Source: CALLPQ01 sp039819545
GTDB lineage: Bacteria; Pseudomonadota; Alphaproteobacteria; Caulobacterales; Parvularculaceae
Reading direction: 5' to 3'
NCBI GenBank assembly: GCA_039819545.1
Contig: JBCBRS010000001.1
Span: 248,001-312,000, forward strand
Length of the DNA stretch: 64,000 nucleotides
Position numbers and translations under genes: made by a program. The number at the start of each line of letters is the position of its first letter. The stretch's first letter is position 1. The notes beneath the pieces are model-generated. The model made no database searches. It saw only the letters and a program-made list of their open reading frames with translations, and was not told the DNA's origin. Positions 1 through 11,800 of this stretch are shown here, piece by piece.

Positions 1-2
1 AA

Positions 3-1004
3 GAATACGAGGGATCGCAAGTGCCGGCCACTTCGACCAGCCTTGAACCTCCGCGTCTTTATCCGGACACGTTCTCTTTCGCAGCAGACATGTTGAACGG
101 CCTGTCTCAACGTACATTACAAAATCTGGAAATCGATGAAATTGAGCGCATCATCCGTTTTCGGCTGCCAGATGATCTGCGGGCCAATGACGCGTTCGGA
201 TATAGCGGTAAAAATTCGGTCGATGACCGCTATATGCCTGCCGAGGCCTTGGGCTCTGGCGAACGCATAGAATTGACTGACAATGAGCAGGCGGTTGCAG
301 CGGCGATTGGGCAGGCTCGCGCTGCCGAGCGTGCGTGGCCCAGCCTTCAGTATCTTTGGGACGTTCATCCGATCGTTCAGTGGCTAGGCGACCGTGCGGA
401 GTCGCTTTTTGCGCACGGCGAAGCGCCTTTATGTGACGTACAATCGGGACTTGAACAGGACGAGATCGCGGTACTCGCGCATGGATCTGTGGTCGACAAA
501 CTCGGGCGACCAGCAAGCGATCTCTGGGGCGTCGTCATCCTGCGTCGCGGGCAAGTGATACATATCGAAAAAGATGTCGCAGGCTTTTTGGAGCGGATCG
601 GGTTTCGGGCCGACACCCCGAATCCGGCGCGCGACCTTAAACCACCGTCTTCGACCATACTTGAGCTTGCCGTGGAGGCATTTCAAACTGAACTCACCAA
701 GGCTCGCTCTTCGAAACAGGCCGAGCTCGACGCCGTTGCAGATCAAATTCAAACACGCCTTGACGGGTTTAAAGACCGTTTCGACACGCAGCTCTATTTG
801 CGCTTTGGCGATAGCATGAATGGCGCAAACGTAAGTCTTCCGGAGCGAGCGAAGCTCGGCCGCAAAGCGGCGCTAGAGCGAAAGACCGAAGCGATGTTCA
901 ACAAGTGGCAGGAGTGGATTGCGACAAGCTGCTCGCTCGCAGACGACCCAAATCCCCATGTCGACATCAAAGCCGTGTTCAGGAGCTATGATCATGGCGT
1001 TTGA
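3..1004 (+). CDS. C-terminal part of an SNF2-like defence helicase (cut by window start)
   Basis: The frame is open to the first base, so this is the 3' end of a larger gene; the in-frame GTG at 21 is probably internal. About 333 residues are visible. No helicase motifs remain. The segment around 340-400 (WPSLQYLWDVHPIVQWL, then a GEAPL segment) and a following beta-rich stretch resemble the C-terminal region of large SNF2-type helicases such as DrmD of DISARM, as I remember them. The end is a charged, helical, probably coiled-coil stretch (about 660-920). The stop overlaps the start of the methylase gene by 11 bases, so the two are translationally coupled. Role by context: nucleic-acid translocase of an anti-phage complex. 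The fragment could instead be an accessory protein, but the open frame argues against that. Confidence 0.6.
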   Translation, partial: EYEGSQVPATSTSLEPPRLYPDTFSFAADMLNGLSQRTLQNLEIDEIERIIRFRLPDDLRANDAFGYSGKNSVDDRYMPAEALGSGERIELTDNEQAVAAAIGQARAAERAWPSLQYLWDVHPIVQWLGDRAESLFAHGEAPLCDVQSGLEQDEIAVLAHGSVVDKLGRPASDLWGVVILRRGQVIHIEKDVAGFLERIGFRADTPNPARDLKPPSSTILELAVEAFQTELTKARSSKQAELDAVADQIQTRLDGFKDRFDTQLYLRFGDSMNGANVSLPERAKLGRKAALERKTEAMFNKWQEWIATSCSLADDPNPHVDIKAVFRSYDHGV

Positions 1005-4000
1005 ACTGTTTGGAATTGAAAACGAGAACGACTTCTATCCGACAGCCTTTTTGTCCTCGGCGCTGGAGGCAGAGGTTGCTGACGCGATCGCAAGATGGGC
1101 TTCGGAAGAAAGCGCTCAATCCCCCGACGCCCGGCTGGAGCCGATCGCAGGTGATTATCTTCGGCTATTGAGCCGCATTCGTCAGGCAGGAACGCGCGAG
1201 GCCGCATTAGAGAGCGCTAAAGCAGCTTTGTCCCTGATAGTTCCGGCGCTCGGCTATGATTACCGACGCGGTTTTGCCGAACTATCATCTGGGAAGAGTG
1301 CCCCGATATTGTCGCGCGTTTCAGATGGCGACGGACATGACCGCCTCTGGATCATCGAAGCACCTGTGCCTGGCAAGGAGGATGAAGCGATTGATCCCCT
1401 GTCACTTACATTTTCTTGCGAGCAAGCAACTGAGGCTTCAGCAGACGAGATTGACACACACTCATCCATTGAGGATTTGATCTCTACAGGCATCTTCAAT
1501 CTTGATGCACCGCCCCGATTTGTGATTGTCGCTTCGCCTTCCCAGCTCGTTCTCGTTGATCGGAACAAATGGGCTAGCCGCGCAGTTTTACGCTTTGATC
1601 TCCAAGAAATTTTCAGCCGTACTGACAGGCCGACTTTTCAAGCCATGGCATGTTTTCTGGCCAGAGAAGCCCGAGTCCCGCGAACGGGAATTCCGCTTGC
1701 AGAGCGTCTGGAAGAAGAAGCTCAGCGTCATGCGAATGCGGTTACGTCTTCTTTAAAAAAGACTGTCCGCGAAGCGATTGAGATCCTTGGCAACGAGGTG
1801 CTCGCCGCATGTGAGAATAAATATCCGAAAGGCCACCCGCGCGCAGGCGTGTGGATCCAGAGTGAAGATCTCTCTATCGAGTGCCTTCGCTACATGTATC
1901 GGCTTCTTTTCCTGTTTTACGCCGAAGCCAATCCAAGGCTCGGGATCATGCCGATGAAAGACCCTGCTTATCTCAGCGGATATAGTCTGGAAGCGCTGCG
2001 CGGTCTTGAATCGGTTCGCCTACGGACCGTTGAGGATCGCGAAGGTACTTATATCTGGGACAGTCTGCAGCGTCTGCTTGGATTGATGTTTGAAGGCCTC
2101 GAACCAAGGCAAATCGGCGCCAGCAAGTCCTTCACGCTGCCGCGCGTCCGGGTATCGCTTCTTGATCCAGCAAGCACGCCGATCCTTTCGCGTGTGCGAT
2201 TGCGGAACGAAGCGCTCCAAAAGATCATTCGCCTGCTCTCTTTGAAACGAGACAAGGCTGGCACGGGCCGGATCTCTTATGCGCAGCTGGGGATTGGTCA
2301 GCTCGGCGCCGTCTATGAAACGCTGATTTCATTTACCGGCTTTGTCGCCAAGAGCGATCTGATTGAACTCATCCCGGGTAAAGGCAGCAGCGACAGCGAC
2401 GATGAGGACGTTGATGTATCGGCTGACGAAGACGATCAGACAGAGGAGCAAGAAGACGATGCGTATTCGGCTCAAGACAAGATTGATCCGCTAGCACCGA
2501 GTTATTTTGTCGAGCGAAGCCGCGCAGATGAGTTTACGGTAGAGCAAATTGTTTATGACGGCACAGAGCCGCGCATCTACAAAAAGGGCAGTTTTGTTTA
2601 TCGCCTCGCGGGACGCGACCGCCAGAAATCGGCCTCCTACTATACGCCCGAACCGCTGGCGCGCCTTCTGGTCAAACACGCGCTCATGGAGCGCTGCAAA
2701 GATCTGAAGGCAGATGAGATTCTGGAACTGAAAGTCCTGGAGCCTGCAATGGGTTCTGCAGCGTTCCTTGTGGAAACGACCAATCAGTTGGCTGATCTAT
2801 ATCTAGAAAGAAAGCAGGAAGAGACCAAGCAGCGTATTGCGCAAGAAGACTATTTCGAGGAGCGTCAACGCGTCAGAGCCTATATCGCAGATCGCAATTG
2901 CTTTGGCGTGGACCTGAACCCGATTGCTGTTGAGCTTGGCCAGATATCTCTCTGGCTGAACAGTTTGCATAAGGGTGACTTCTCTCCCTGGTTTGGCGAT
3001 CAGCTTCACGCGGGCAACTCTTTGATCGGCGCACGGCGCGCGAGTTATCCCGCTCGCCTTCTGAAAACAAAGAAAGCGAAAGACCTGTGGCTGAATGAAA
3101 AGCCGGAAGAAATTGGCTGGCGCGGCACGCGTCCTGAAACCCATGTTTGGCAGTTCTTGCTGCCCGCTAAGGATATGGCCAAGTTCGATACGGAAAAATC
3201 GGTCAAGGCCTTTGCGGGCCCCGCACAAGACGCAATCAAAGCCTGGCGTAAGGGTGGCTTCTTTGCGCCATTTGCCGATCACGAAGTCAAATTGCTGGAA
3301 CAACTTTCCGAGGCCGCAGATGCGCTCTTCGAAGCTGTGGCCGATGATCTGAAAGAGATGCGCGAAAGCAGCAATGATGAAATAACGATTTGGCCCAACA
3401 GAACGATGGCCGGGGTAACCGGTCTCGATTACAAATCGAAGCTTGAACGGTTGCGGGTTCTTCAGGGTGAAGAACATGTCTCCAACTCGCTGCCCTATCA
3501 GCGTCTGAAGACCGCGATGGACGCCTGGTGCGCGCTCTGGCTCTGGCCGCTTGATCAGACAGACAAGCTACCCAGTCGCCGAGAGTTCCTGCTTGGGCTG
3601 ACATCGATTTTGAAAGGCGGCATCACATCAAGCGGTGAGTTGACTATTCCCGGTGCGGAAGACGCCGAACCGGCACAGGCTAACTGGATTGAGCGGCAAG
3701 AGGCAGCAGACGCGCTCGCGTCCGAACTTCCCTCATCAGGTCAACAAAGCGCGCTGTTCCAAGCCACAGATATCGATGCTCTGATTGATGCATCGCCCTG
3801 GCTCAAGGTAGCGCAAGACGTTGCTGCCCGCGAACGGTTCACACATTACGATCTGATCTTCGCTGACATCCTGCGCGAACGCGGCGGCTTCGACGTCATC
3901 GTCGGAAACCCACCTTGGGCAAAGCCGAGCTGGAATGAGGGTGACGTCCTGGCTGACCTAGATCCTTCGCACCTTGGTTTATCCGCATCTCAAGCGAAAA

Positions 4001-5895
4001 ATATCCTCGCAGATGCACTCGCAAAGCTTGGCAAGGAAAAGCAATTTCTCAGCGAATTCGTTTCAACACGAGGCGCTATGGCGGTCACGAGCTCGGAACA
4101 AATGAATCCTTTTGCTGGAGGTGGTTCGAATAACCTCTATCGCTGTTTCATCGATCTTTCTTTCCGCGTAGTGGCACCCGAAGGCTATGCCGCACTGATC
4201 CATCAAGATGGGCATCTCGGTGATCCGAAATCCGGAAAATTTCGACGACACTGGTACGCGCGCGCCGCAAAGCACTTTGAATTTATCAACCGTATGAAAT
4301 CTAGGAATTTCATGGAGGTGGACCACAACGTTAGGTTCAGCCTAAATATTTATCGCGGTCAGGAACGTAATATAGACTTCGAACAATTTACTTATGCGTT
4401 CACGGCTGCGCAGATTGAAGACTCCTATGCTGATAGGGATGGTATCGGCCCCATCCCTAGTATTAAGAATTCGGCAGGTAACTGGGATACCCGCGGGCAC
4501 CGCGAGCGCGTAATACGAATCGATCATAACGCGCTTTCCGTGATCCATTCGCTCTCCGAGGATCAAGTTGTTGCCATTGAAGAAGCTAGGTTCATCCAGC
4601 CCTATTCGAATCGAACGCTCGATGTTTTTCGTCAAATGGCGAAATTTCCTAAACTTGACGCATCAATCCCGAAAATCACAGACAGATCAAGAGAAACTAC
4701 TGGTGACAACGCGGTCGATCTTCCTTTGTGGCAAATGTCTGCACACTGGCATGAAACAGGTGCGCAGAAGGAAGGGATAATCCGACGAGAAACTGCATTT
4801 TATCCGTTGAACCAGATGATCATCCAAGGTCCGCTTTTTCATGTTGGAAACCCGCTCTACAAAAGCCCAAAGGCCAATTCGCGCACTAATGCCGATTACG
4901 ATGTTATCGATCTAACCAATACACCCGATGACTATTTGCCGCGTACAAATTATGGTCCTGTTTTGGAAATAGCTGGTTATCGAAAGCTTGTAACTAGATG
5001 TCGTTGGGACCCGACAAAATACCATGCAGACTTTTACCGCGTGGCATTTCGGAACATGATTGCACTCAATGGCGAACGCAGCTTGATAGCAGCGATTATT
5101 CCTAGGGATCTCACACATATTCATAAGGTAGAAAGTCTAGCTTGTGCTGACTCATCACACACTCTGACTATCCATTCTCTCTCCTGTTCGATCCCATTTG
5201 ATTACCTAATCAAGGCAAACGGTCGAGGTGATCTCTTCGCTTCAGATATTGCTCGTTGGCCATATCCAGATTTGGGAGACACCGCTAAACACCGCTCGCT
5301 ACGTCTCGCTTGCCTGACCATTGAATATGCTGACCTCTGGAACCAACACGCACCGACACTTGCTCCACTTCCATGGTCTTCGAATGATTGCCGCCTATTA
5401 GCTGACGGTCTCGTTGAAGGCCCCGCTCAATGTGACCGCACAGCAGCTTTGCGAACTGAATTCGCCCGCCGCATGGCGCTCGTCGAAATCGACGTTCTCG
5501 TCGCACAAGCGTTCGGTTTAACCCTCGACCAGCTGATTGAGATCTACCGCATCTACTTCCCCGTACTTCAAGAGAACGAGGCTGGCACATGGTATGATCA
5601 AAACGGACGTATCGTCTGGACGTGTTCAAAGGGCTTACCGGGCATTGGCTGGCTGGACGAAAAGGGCAAAAGCCCCGGTCGCAAAGCTTGGGAAAAACTC
5701 CTCGAAGAGATATCGTTGCACCCCGCCGACGAGCAGATCCTTACCTGCACTGCGACTGATGACACTCAGCCCGGCGGGCCACGCGAGGTTACGCGCACGT
5801 TCCAGGGCCCTTTCACAAAATGCGACCGGGTTGAAGACTATAAACGCGCCTGGACGTTCTTTGAAGCGCATAAAAAGGAGGAGGAAGCGGCATGA
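994..5895 (+). CDS. Large N6-adenine-type DNA methyltransferase of a defence cluster (DrmMI-like)
   Basis: The predicted protein has 1633 residues. I chose ATG 994 because AGGAG (981-985) sits eight bases upstream; ATG 988 is too close to it. The N-terminus (ENENDFYPTAFLSSALE) is the type found in large DISARM-like methylases. An acidic low-complexity linker lies at about residues 467-492. The methylase core follows: SASYYTPEPLARLL near 546, SAM-binding motif I in the variant form LEPAMGSAAFL near 581, FGVDLNPIAVELGQISLWL near 636, and the catalytic motif IV NPPW near 968, typical of N6-adenine methylases. Motif I has GSAAF where GSGxF is usual. The C-terminal part probably recognises the target; about 4280-5260 looks more AT-rich than its flanks. 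Likely role: marks host DNA so that the partner helicases and nuclease spare it. The last four bases overlap the next gene. Confidence 0.85.
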   Translation: MAFELFGIENENDFYPTAFLSSALEAEVADAIARWASEESAQSPDARLEPIAGDYLRLLSRIRQAGTREAALESAKAALSLIVPALGYDYRRGFAELSSGKSAPILSRVSDGDGHDRLWIIEAPVPGKEDEAIDPLSLTFSCEQATEASADEIDTHSSIEDLISTGIFNLDAPPRFVIVASPSQLVLVDRNKWASRAVLRFDLQEIFSRTDRPTFQAMACFLAREARVPRTGIPLAERLEEEAQRHANAVTSSLKKTVREAIEILGNEVLAACENKYPKGHPRAGVWIQSEDLSIECLRYMYRLLFLFYAEANPRLGIMPMKDPAYLSGYSLEALRGLESVRLRTVEDREGTYIWDSLQRLLGLMFEGLEPRQIGASKSFTLPRVRVSLLDPASTPILSRVRLRNEALQKIIRLLSLKRDKAGTGRISYAQLGIGQLGAVYETLISFTGFVAKSDLIELIPGKGSSDSDDEDVDVSADEDDQTEEQEDDAYSAQDKIDPLAPSYFVERSRADEFTVEQIVYDGTEPRIYKKGSFVYRLAGRDRQKSASYYTPEPLARLLVKHALMERCKDLKADEILELKVLEPAMGSAAFLVETTNQLADLYLERKQEETKQRIAQEDYFEERQRVRAYIADRNCFGVDLNPIAVELGQISLWLNSLHKGDFSPWFGDQLHAGNSLIGARRASYPARLLKTKKAKDLWLNEKPEEIGWRGTRPETHVWQFLLPAKDMAKFDTEKSVKAFAGPAQDAIKAWRKGGFFAPFADHEVKLLEQLSEAADALFEAVADDLKEMRESSNDEITIWPNRTMAGVTGLDYKSKLERLRVLQGEEHVSNSLPYQRLKTAMDAWCALWLWPLDQTDKLPSRREFLLGLTSILKGGITSSGELTIPGAEDAEPAQANWIERQEAADALASELPSSGQQSALFQATDIDALIDASPWLKVAQDVAARERFTHYDLIFADILRERGGFDVIVGNPPWAKPSWNEGDVLADLDPSHLGLSASQAKNILADALAKLGKEKQFLSEFVSTRGAMAVTSSEQMNPFAGGGSNNLYRCFIDLSFRVVAPEGYAALIHQDGHLGDPKSGKFRRHWYARAAKHFEFINRMKSRNFMEVDHNVRFSLNIYRGQERNIDFEQFTYAFTAAQIEDSYADRDGIGPIPSIKNSAGNWDTRGHRERVIRIDHNALSVIHSLSEDQVVAIEEARFIQPYSNRTLDVFRQMAKFPKLDASIPKITDRSRETTGDNAVDLPLWQMSAHWHETGAQKEGIIRRETAFYPLNQMIIQGPLFHVGNPLYKSPKANSRTNADYDVIDLTNTPDDYLPRTNYGPVLEIAGYRKLVTRCRWDPTKYHADFYRVAFRNMIALNGERSLIAAIIPRDLTHIHKVESLACADSSHTLTIHSLSCSIPFDYLIKANGRGDLFASDIARWPYPDLGDTAKHRSLRLACLTIEYADLWNQHAPTLAPLPWSSNDCRLLADGLVEGPAQCDRTAALRTEFARRMALVEIDVLVAQAFGLTLDQLIEIYRIYFPVLQENEAGTWYDQNGRIVWTCSKGLPGIGWLDEKGKSPGRKAWEKLLEEISLHPADEQILTCTATDDTQPGGPREVTRTFQGPFTKCDRVEDYKRAWTFFEAHKKEEEAA

Positions 5896-8800
5896 ACCCA
5901 ATCCTCCTTGGAAAGCAGGTCGAAGACGGTCTGAAAGACCTTGTCCGGTCGAGCTTTGAAACCACGAGCTCCGCCTTCGACGGCATGATCGAGACGTTTC
6001 TCGACACTCCCGGCAATTTCATCAAGGGCCCCTGGCTTTCGGTTGATATGCCGTTCCGTTCCTCAAGCACGTCCAGCGAACCTTTCCCTGACGTGCCTCT
6101 CGGCTTCAGGCCACATAGGCATCAGGAACTCGCCTTTGACAGACTGCGCGCGCCCAGTGCGAGGTCGACCCTGGTCGCAACCGGCACGGGTTCGGGAAAG
6201 ACGGAATGTTATCTCTGGCCGATCCTCGATGCCTGCCGGGCAAACAAAGACCAACCCGGCATCAAAGCCATTATCATCTATCCGATGAATGCCTTGGCGA
6301 CGGACCAATCGCGGCGGATCGCAAAAGCGATTGATAAAATCCCCGCATTGAATGGCGTGCGGTGCGGGATTTACGCGGACGCTGAGCCTAAGCCAGCGAG
6401 CGATGTGATGACTAAAACGGATGTCATCACCAGCCGGGAAGAAATGCGCAGAAACCCGCCTGACATTCTGCTCACCAATTATAAAATGCTGGACTATTTG
6501 CTCTTGCGCGGCAGGGACAAAAGGCTGTGGGCGAAAAATACCCCTGAGACGTTGCGCTATGTCGTGGTCGACGAGCTTCACACGTTTGATGGCGCGCAAG
6601 GCGCTGATCTGGCACTCTTAATCCGGCGTTTGAAAGCGCGTCTCGCGACACCGGAAAATTATCTCGCCTGTGTTGGATCATCTGCGACGCTCGGCAGCGG
6701 AGAGGATGCAGCAGACAGGCTTGTTACCTATGCTCAGGATTTGTTCGGTGAAACCTTTGATACAGGCAGCGTCATCCGTGAAGACCGGTTGAAGACGCAT
6801 GAATATCTGGAAAGCATCGACTTTGCCGACCTGCCAGACCCATCCGCCATTACTCGAGCTGTGGCTGATGGGGTGGAGCAAAAACAGGGCGAGGTTGCCC
6901 ACGCTTTAGCGCAGCTCTTCTTCGAAGATTTCGATCCTACGAGCGCTTATTTCGACAAAAGCATAACGGATGATCCGACAAGCGATGAGTGGCGAATTGC
7001 TTTGGGTTCAAAGCTGCGCGCTCACGTCGCCTTCCACCGAGTGTTGGAAGCTATCCAGGCAAGCGGCAAGGCGGCCTCACTTGAAAGCGCGGTGGAGGAA
7101 CTCGCCGGGGCAAGATTGTTCCGGGCGGGCTGGAGTAATTCTGAGCTCGCCGCGCTCGTCGAAGCCGTTGTGATTTTGACGTCCTGGGCGCGTCGGGAGT
7201 TGGGCGGGCGCGTCCAACCCCTTCTCAATGTTCGCGTTCAGACTTGGGCGCGTGAGATGGGGCGAATGGTGGCGACCTTGCCGCGTCCATTAGAGACCGG
7301 AACGCAACAGCCTGCTATTCTTCACCACTCTGACGATCTTGAGGACTTTGACCTTGAAAAGGCATTACCGGTTGTCATGTGCCGACATTGTGGAACCAGC
7401 GGCCAAATCTGCCGCATGGGAGAAAGCAGCAACTCGTTATGGGCTCCACTTGAAACGCTCTATTCGGATTTCTTTGAGGGTGGTGACCGAGTACGCATTC
7501 TCTACTTTGAAGAGATCCAAAGGCTTTCAAAAGCAAGAGGATATGGCGCAGTTGTTCCGCTAAGCGTGAACCCCGACACTCTTGAATACAAAACGGGCGA
7601 TGATGCGGGATCCGCCGAAGGGTTTATGCCTGTCTGGTTATACGATCCGGTCAATGAGCGCCGCTTTGTTGATCGTACATGCCCATCTTGCGGGACGGCG
7701 CACAGTCTACAGATCCTCGGCCTACGGTCAGCTCGGCTCACTGCAGCGCTCTCGACGGCTCTATTTAACTCAGATCATCATGAAGAGCAGGATCATGAAA
7801 AACCGCGTGTCCTGATTTTCTCCGATTCCGTTCAGGATGCGGCTCAACGCGCAGCGGTCACAGAAATCCGAAACGTCCAGACCGTTTTTCGAAAAGCGCT
7901 GTATAAACTTATTTCCAACTCTGATGGACCCGGCCCAACGCTCGATACATTGCTCAGCGGCGCTGTTGAAAGCTTGCGAAGCGAATTGGGTGACGCCGAG
8001 TTTATCGCAAAGTTTATCGCCCGCGATCAGACATGGCGTCAGCCTTATGTTGATCTGACCATTAGCGGTGATCCGCCGTCAGACCCTGGGTTTTCAAATG
8101 ATGTTGCGCTTCGTCTTGGTTGGGAATTCTTTTCTGACCTCACCTACCGATCGCGAACGTCGCAAACCCTAGAAACCTCCCGGCTTTGTGTTGCGGACGT
8201 CCCTTCGTCGGCACTCATGGACGTCGCCGAGGATTTTCAAACAGCACTTCATGCGGATCTAGGCGCTGAATACGCTCTGGATCAGACGGAGGCCTTCGCC
8301 TTTTTGACGGGATTATCGATTCATTTGCGCCGTATGGGAGCGGTCACGCATGCATATGTGCAGGCAGCTGTAGAGCGTGGAACCGGAGCACGCGGCCCGA
8401 ACTATTTCGGTGCGCGGCAAGTTCTGGGTCTTGGCAATCGCGGCGTACTCCCCCTTCCAAATCAGCGGACATCTGCAGCGCCGCGTTTACCAAGCTTGAG
8501 ATCGCGCGCTGAGGGGTTTCAATTCGTTGGACGTGATCACGGCGCCAACTGGTATCGCGCATGGATCAACCGGTTCTTCGGAAAAGCTGCTGGCGGGTTT
8601 GGGACAAATCACACAGACATCTATCGCCATGCATTTGAGTCACTGGCCAGGCATTCGATAGCTCAGGAGGTAGCGACCTCCGGTAGCGATCCGGTTACCG
8701 CTTGGGCGTTAAGTCCGAGCGCTATTCTTGCAACATCGGACCTTGTGCATCTCACCTGCGACCAGTGTGGTCGCCAAGAAAGTCTTGCTGCAACAGATAC

Positions 8801-11800
8801 TGAAACGCCGAAACATGCGTGCATGCGGATCGGGTGTGAAGGACATCTTGTTGAGCAAACGTTGGGAACCAGAACTCTCGACGCCTCCACCTATATGAAG
8901 GGGGTAATGGAGACGGCGCGCAATCACCGCGTTGTGGCGCGCGAGCATACGGGCATTCTGGAAACGGACGATCGTCGCCGGATCGAGAAACTCTTTATCG
9001 AAGGAGAGGCACCCTGGCATCCAAACTTGATATCAGCGACCCCCACACTCGAGATGGGGATAGATATTGGAGACCTTTCCACGCTCATTCTCGCATCTAT
9101 GCCGCCGGAAGAAGCAAACTACGTCCAGCGCATAGGTCGAACCGGGCGTAGGGATGGGAACTCTCTGAATCTGACTTTGATCTCGGCACGTCCACATGAT
9201 TTGCAGTTCTGGGAAGAACCAGGATCAATGCTGGCTGGTGAAGTTACACCGCCCGGTGTGCACCTCGAAGCGATTGCCGTCCTTAGGCGTCAGGCCGCTG
9301 CTTTTGCTCTTGATCGATTTGTCGCCGACAATGAGAAAGAAATTGATTATGGCAGTGTGAACTCAGCCATTTCGGCGCTAGAGCGATCATTGCAAACTGA
9401 ATTTCCTTGCAACTGGTTCAATCATATCGAGGCCAATGCAGAAGCACTTGCAGGGAATTTTATCGCGATCCTTCCAGATGGTGTTCGAGCGCGCGAAACG
9501 ATTGTCCGTCAGCTTCGCGATTTCCTGATCAGCGACGGAGAAGATGGACTACGTTACAAGGTCAGCGCGATATTCGGCGCAGCTTCAGAGGAGCGCAGCG
9601 AATTATTAGATCTTCAAAAGGTGCTCGATGGCGAGCGCCGACGATTGAAGAACCAATCCCCGCCGCCAACCGATTTAGATGAACAGCTCAGTAAACTGAA
9701 GCAAAGACGCGCGGAGATATCCCGAACTATCCGCGAGACCATAAATCAGGTTAAGGTCATCCAATTCCTGACCGATAGAGGGCTTCTGCCGAACTATGCT
9801 TTCCCTGAAGAAGGCGTGAAGCTGAAATCTATCATCGTAAAATCACGCGAAGCAGGAGACACGCAAGGCGATCAAGACACCGATTTAATCATCCGCGAAT
9901 ATCAGAGACCTGCCTCATCTGCATTGAGCGAATTTGCGCCTGACCAGACTTTTTACGCCGAGGGTCGGCAAGTCACCATTGATCGCATCGATCTTCGCTC
10001 AAAAGATATCGCAAACTGGCGATATTGTCCGAATTGTACGCATGCAGAACTCGATGCAACAGGGGCAGACAAATCTCAGTGTCCTCGTTGCAATAGTCCG
10101 ATGTGGTCAGATTCTGGAGCCCGATCCGAAACGGTTGAATTGCGGTCTGTTGTGGCTTCGTCTAGCGAGCAAAAAGCAGCGATCCGTGATCTAGATGATC
10201 GCACAACTCGACAATATGACCGAGAGGTCTTCCCTAATTATGGGGTTGATGGAATCGAAGTCGCGTATGCGGCGAAAGATGGCAAAGCCCAAGCGCCGTT
10301 TGGATATGAGTTTGTCCCACAGTGCGAGTTTCGAGACATCAACTTCGGTCAGAAGACGTCAATGCGCTTAGGCGCTCCTATAGCAGGCCAGCAAAGACAA
10401 TCACGACCTTTCCAAATTTGCCGCCACTGCGGCATGCTTCAGACTGACATTTTTGATCACGACCGCGATCAAAAACCCGGTCAGCATCAGGCCCGTTGTC
10501 CAGCAGACAAGATGGCGATGGAGCGCAAACACTGGGAAGCGCCTGTCTTCCTTATGCGACGTTTCACAACTGAAGCGCTTCGGCTGATTGTACCTGTCGC
10601 GGGTCGCGCCCAGGACGATGACATAAAGAGTTTCGTTGCAGCGATTGAGCTGGGTCTCAAGAAGCATTTTGCTGGCCGAGTGGATCACATTCGAAGCGTT
10701 GTCGTTGAAGAACGCTTAAAAAGCGGCGCAAGTGTGAAAAACCTTTACTTGTATGATGCGATCCCCGGCGGCTCTGGATATCTCAGGCAATTAGCAAGTA
10801 ATCCCCAAACGCTTCTTCGCGTCTTTCGTCTTTCAGCAGCGGCTCTACGCGACTGTGCGTGCGCTGACCAAGACAACAAGAATGGCTGTTTCCGATGTGT
10901 GAAACCCTACCGGTCTCAGTTTGGTCCCGGCGAACCAAAGCGCGATCTCGCATTGCAGCTTGTGGAATCAGTGCTCGCCGACTGGGATGCATTGGTAGAG
11001 GTAAAAGAAGCCATCAATGATGTGCTTGGTGCGGACCTCGTCGAAAGTGAACTCGAGGCACGCTTTTTGGATGCGCTACAAAAGGCGTTTGGAGCCAAGG
11101 CACTCAAACCCATCATTTTTGCAAATGGACAAAGGGGCTTCCAGCTTCGCATTGAATCTCAAGGCGAAGAGGTCTTCTGGCAAATAGAACCACAGGTTCA
11201 GGTGGATAAGCGCTTTCCTGGACTGCCGGAGCGCCGGGTAGATTTTGTCCTTTCAAATACTGGGGATCGTGAAGGAAAGCCTATCATCGTTGAGCTTGAT
11301 GGCTGGGAGTTTCATGCGCCTAGCATTGAACGCGACGTCGAAACCCGCATGCAAATGATTAAAAGTGGCCAGGCTGACGTTTGGACTCTGACTTGGGAAG
11401 ACTTCGAGACAGATCCTGACGCCTCAGAAAACCCATTTGGACCAAGTTCTATCGAAGCCGGTCAGGAAGGAATTCTAGCGAGCCTTTTATCCGATCCGAA
11501 GTTCAAACCATTACATCGATTGTCCTCCAGCGTAGACTTGCTGCGCAATGGAAATTCCATGGATGCGCTTATCGCTCGATTGTCCAGCAGGCATTGGGAA
11601 CCTGCCAAAGCGGCTATCCTTTTTGCCCGCGTCGCGATTGGCCCAAAGGGCGACGACGGTGAAGCCTTATCCGCGTTGAAGGTCTCTGAGGATGTAAAAC
11701 TGTTTATTGAAGAAGGCGACCTTTTCGGGGCGGCCTCAGATAAAGGACTCCGTGTGCTCCTTGGGCTGCCCATGGGGTCGCCATTAGATATTGTTGATAA

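Noticed and set aside
2803..3477. A 224-codon minus-strand frame
   Set aside because: It lies wholly within the methylase gene, with no family match.
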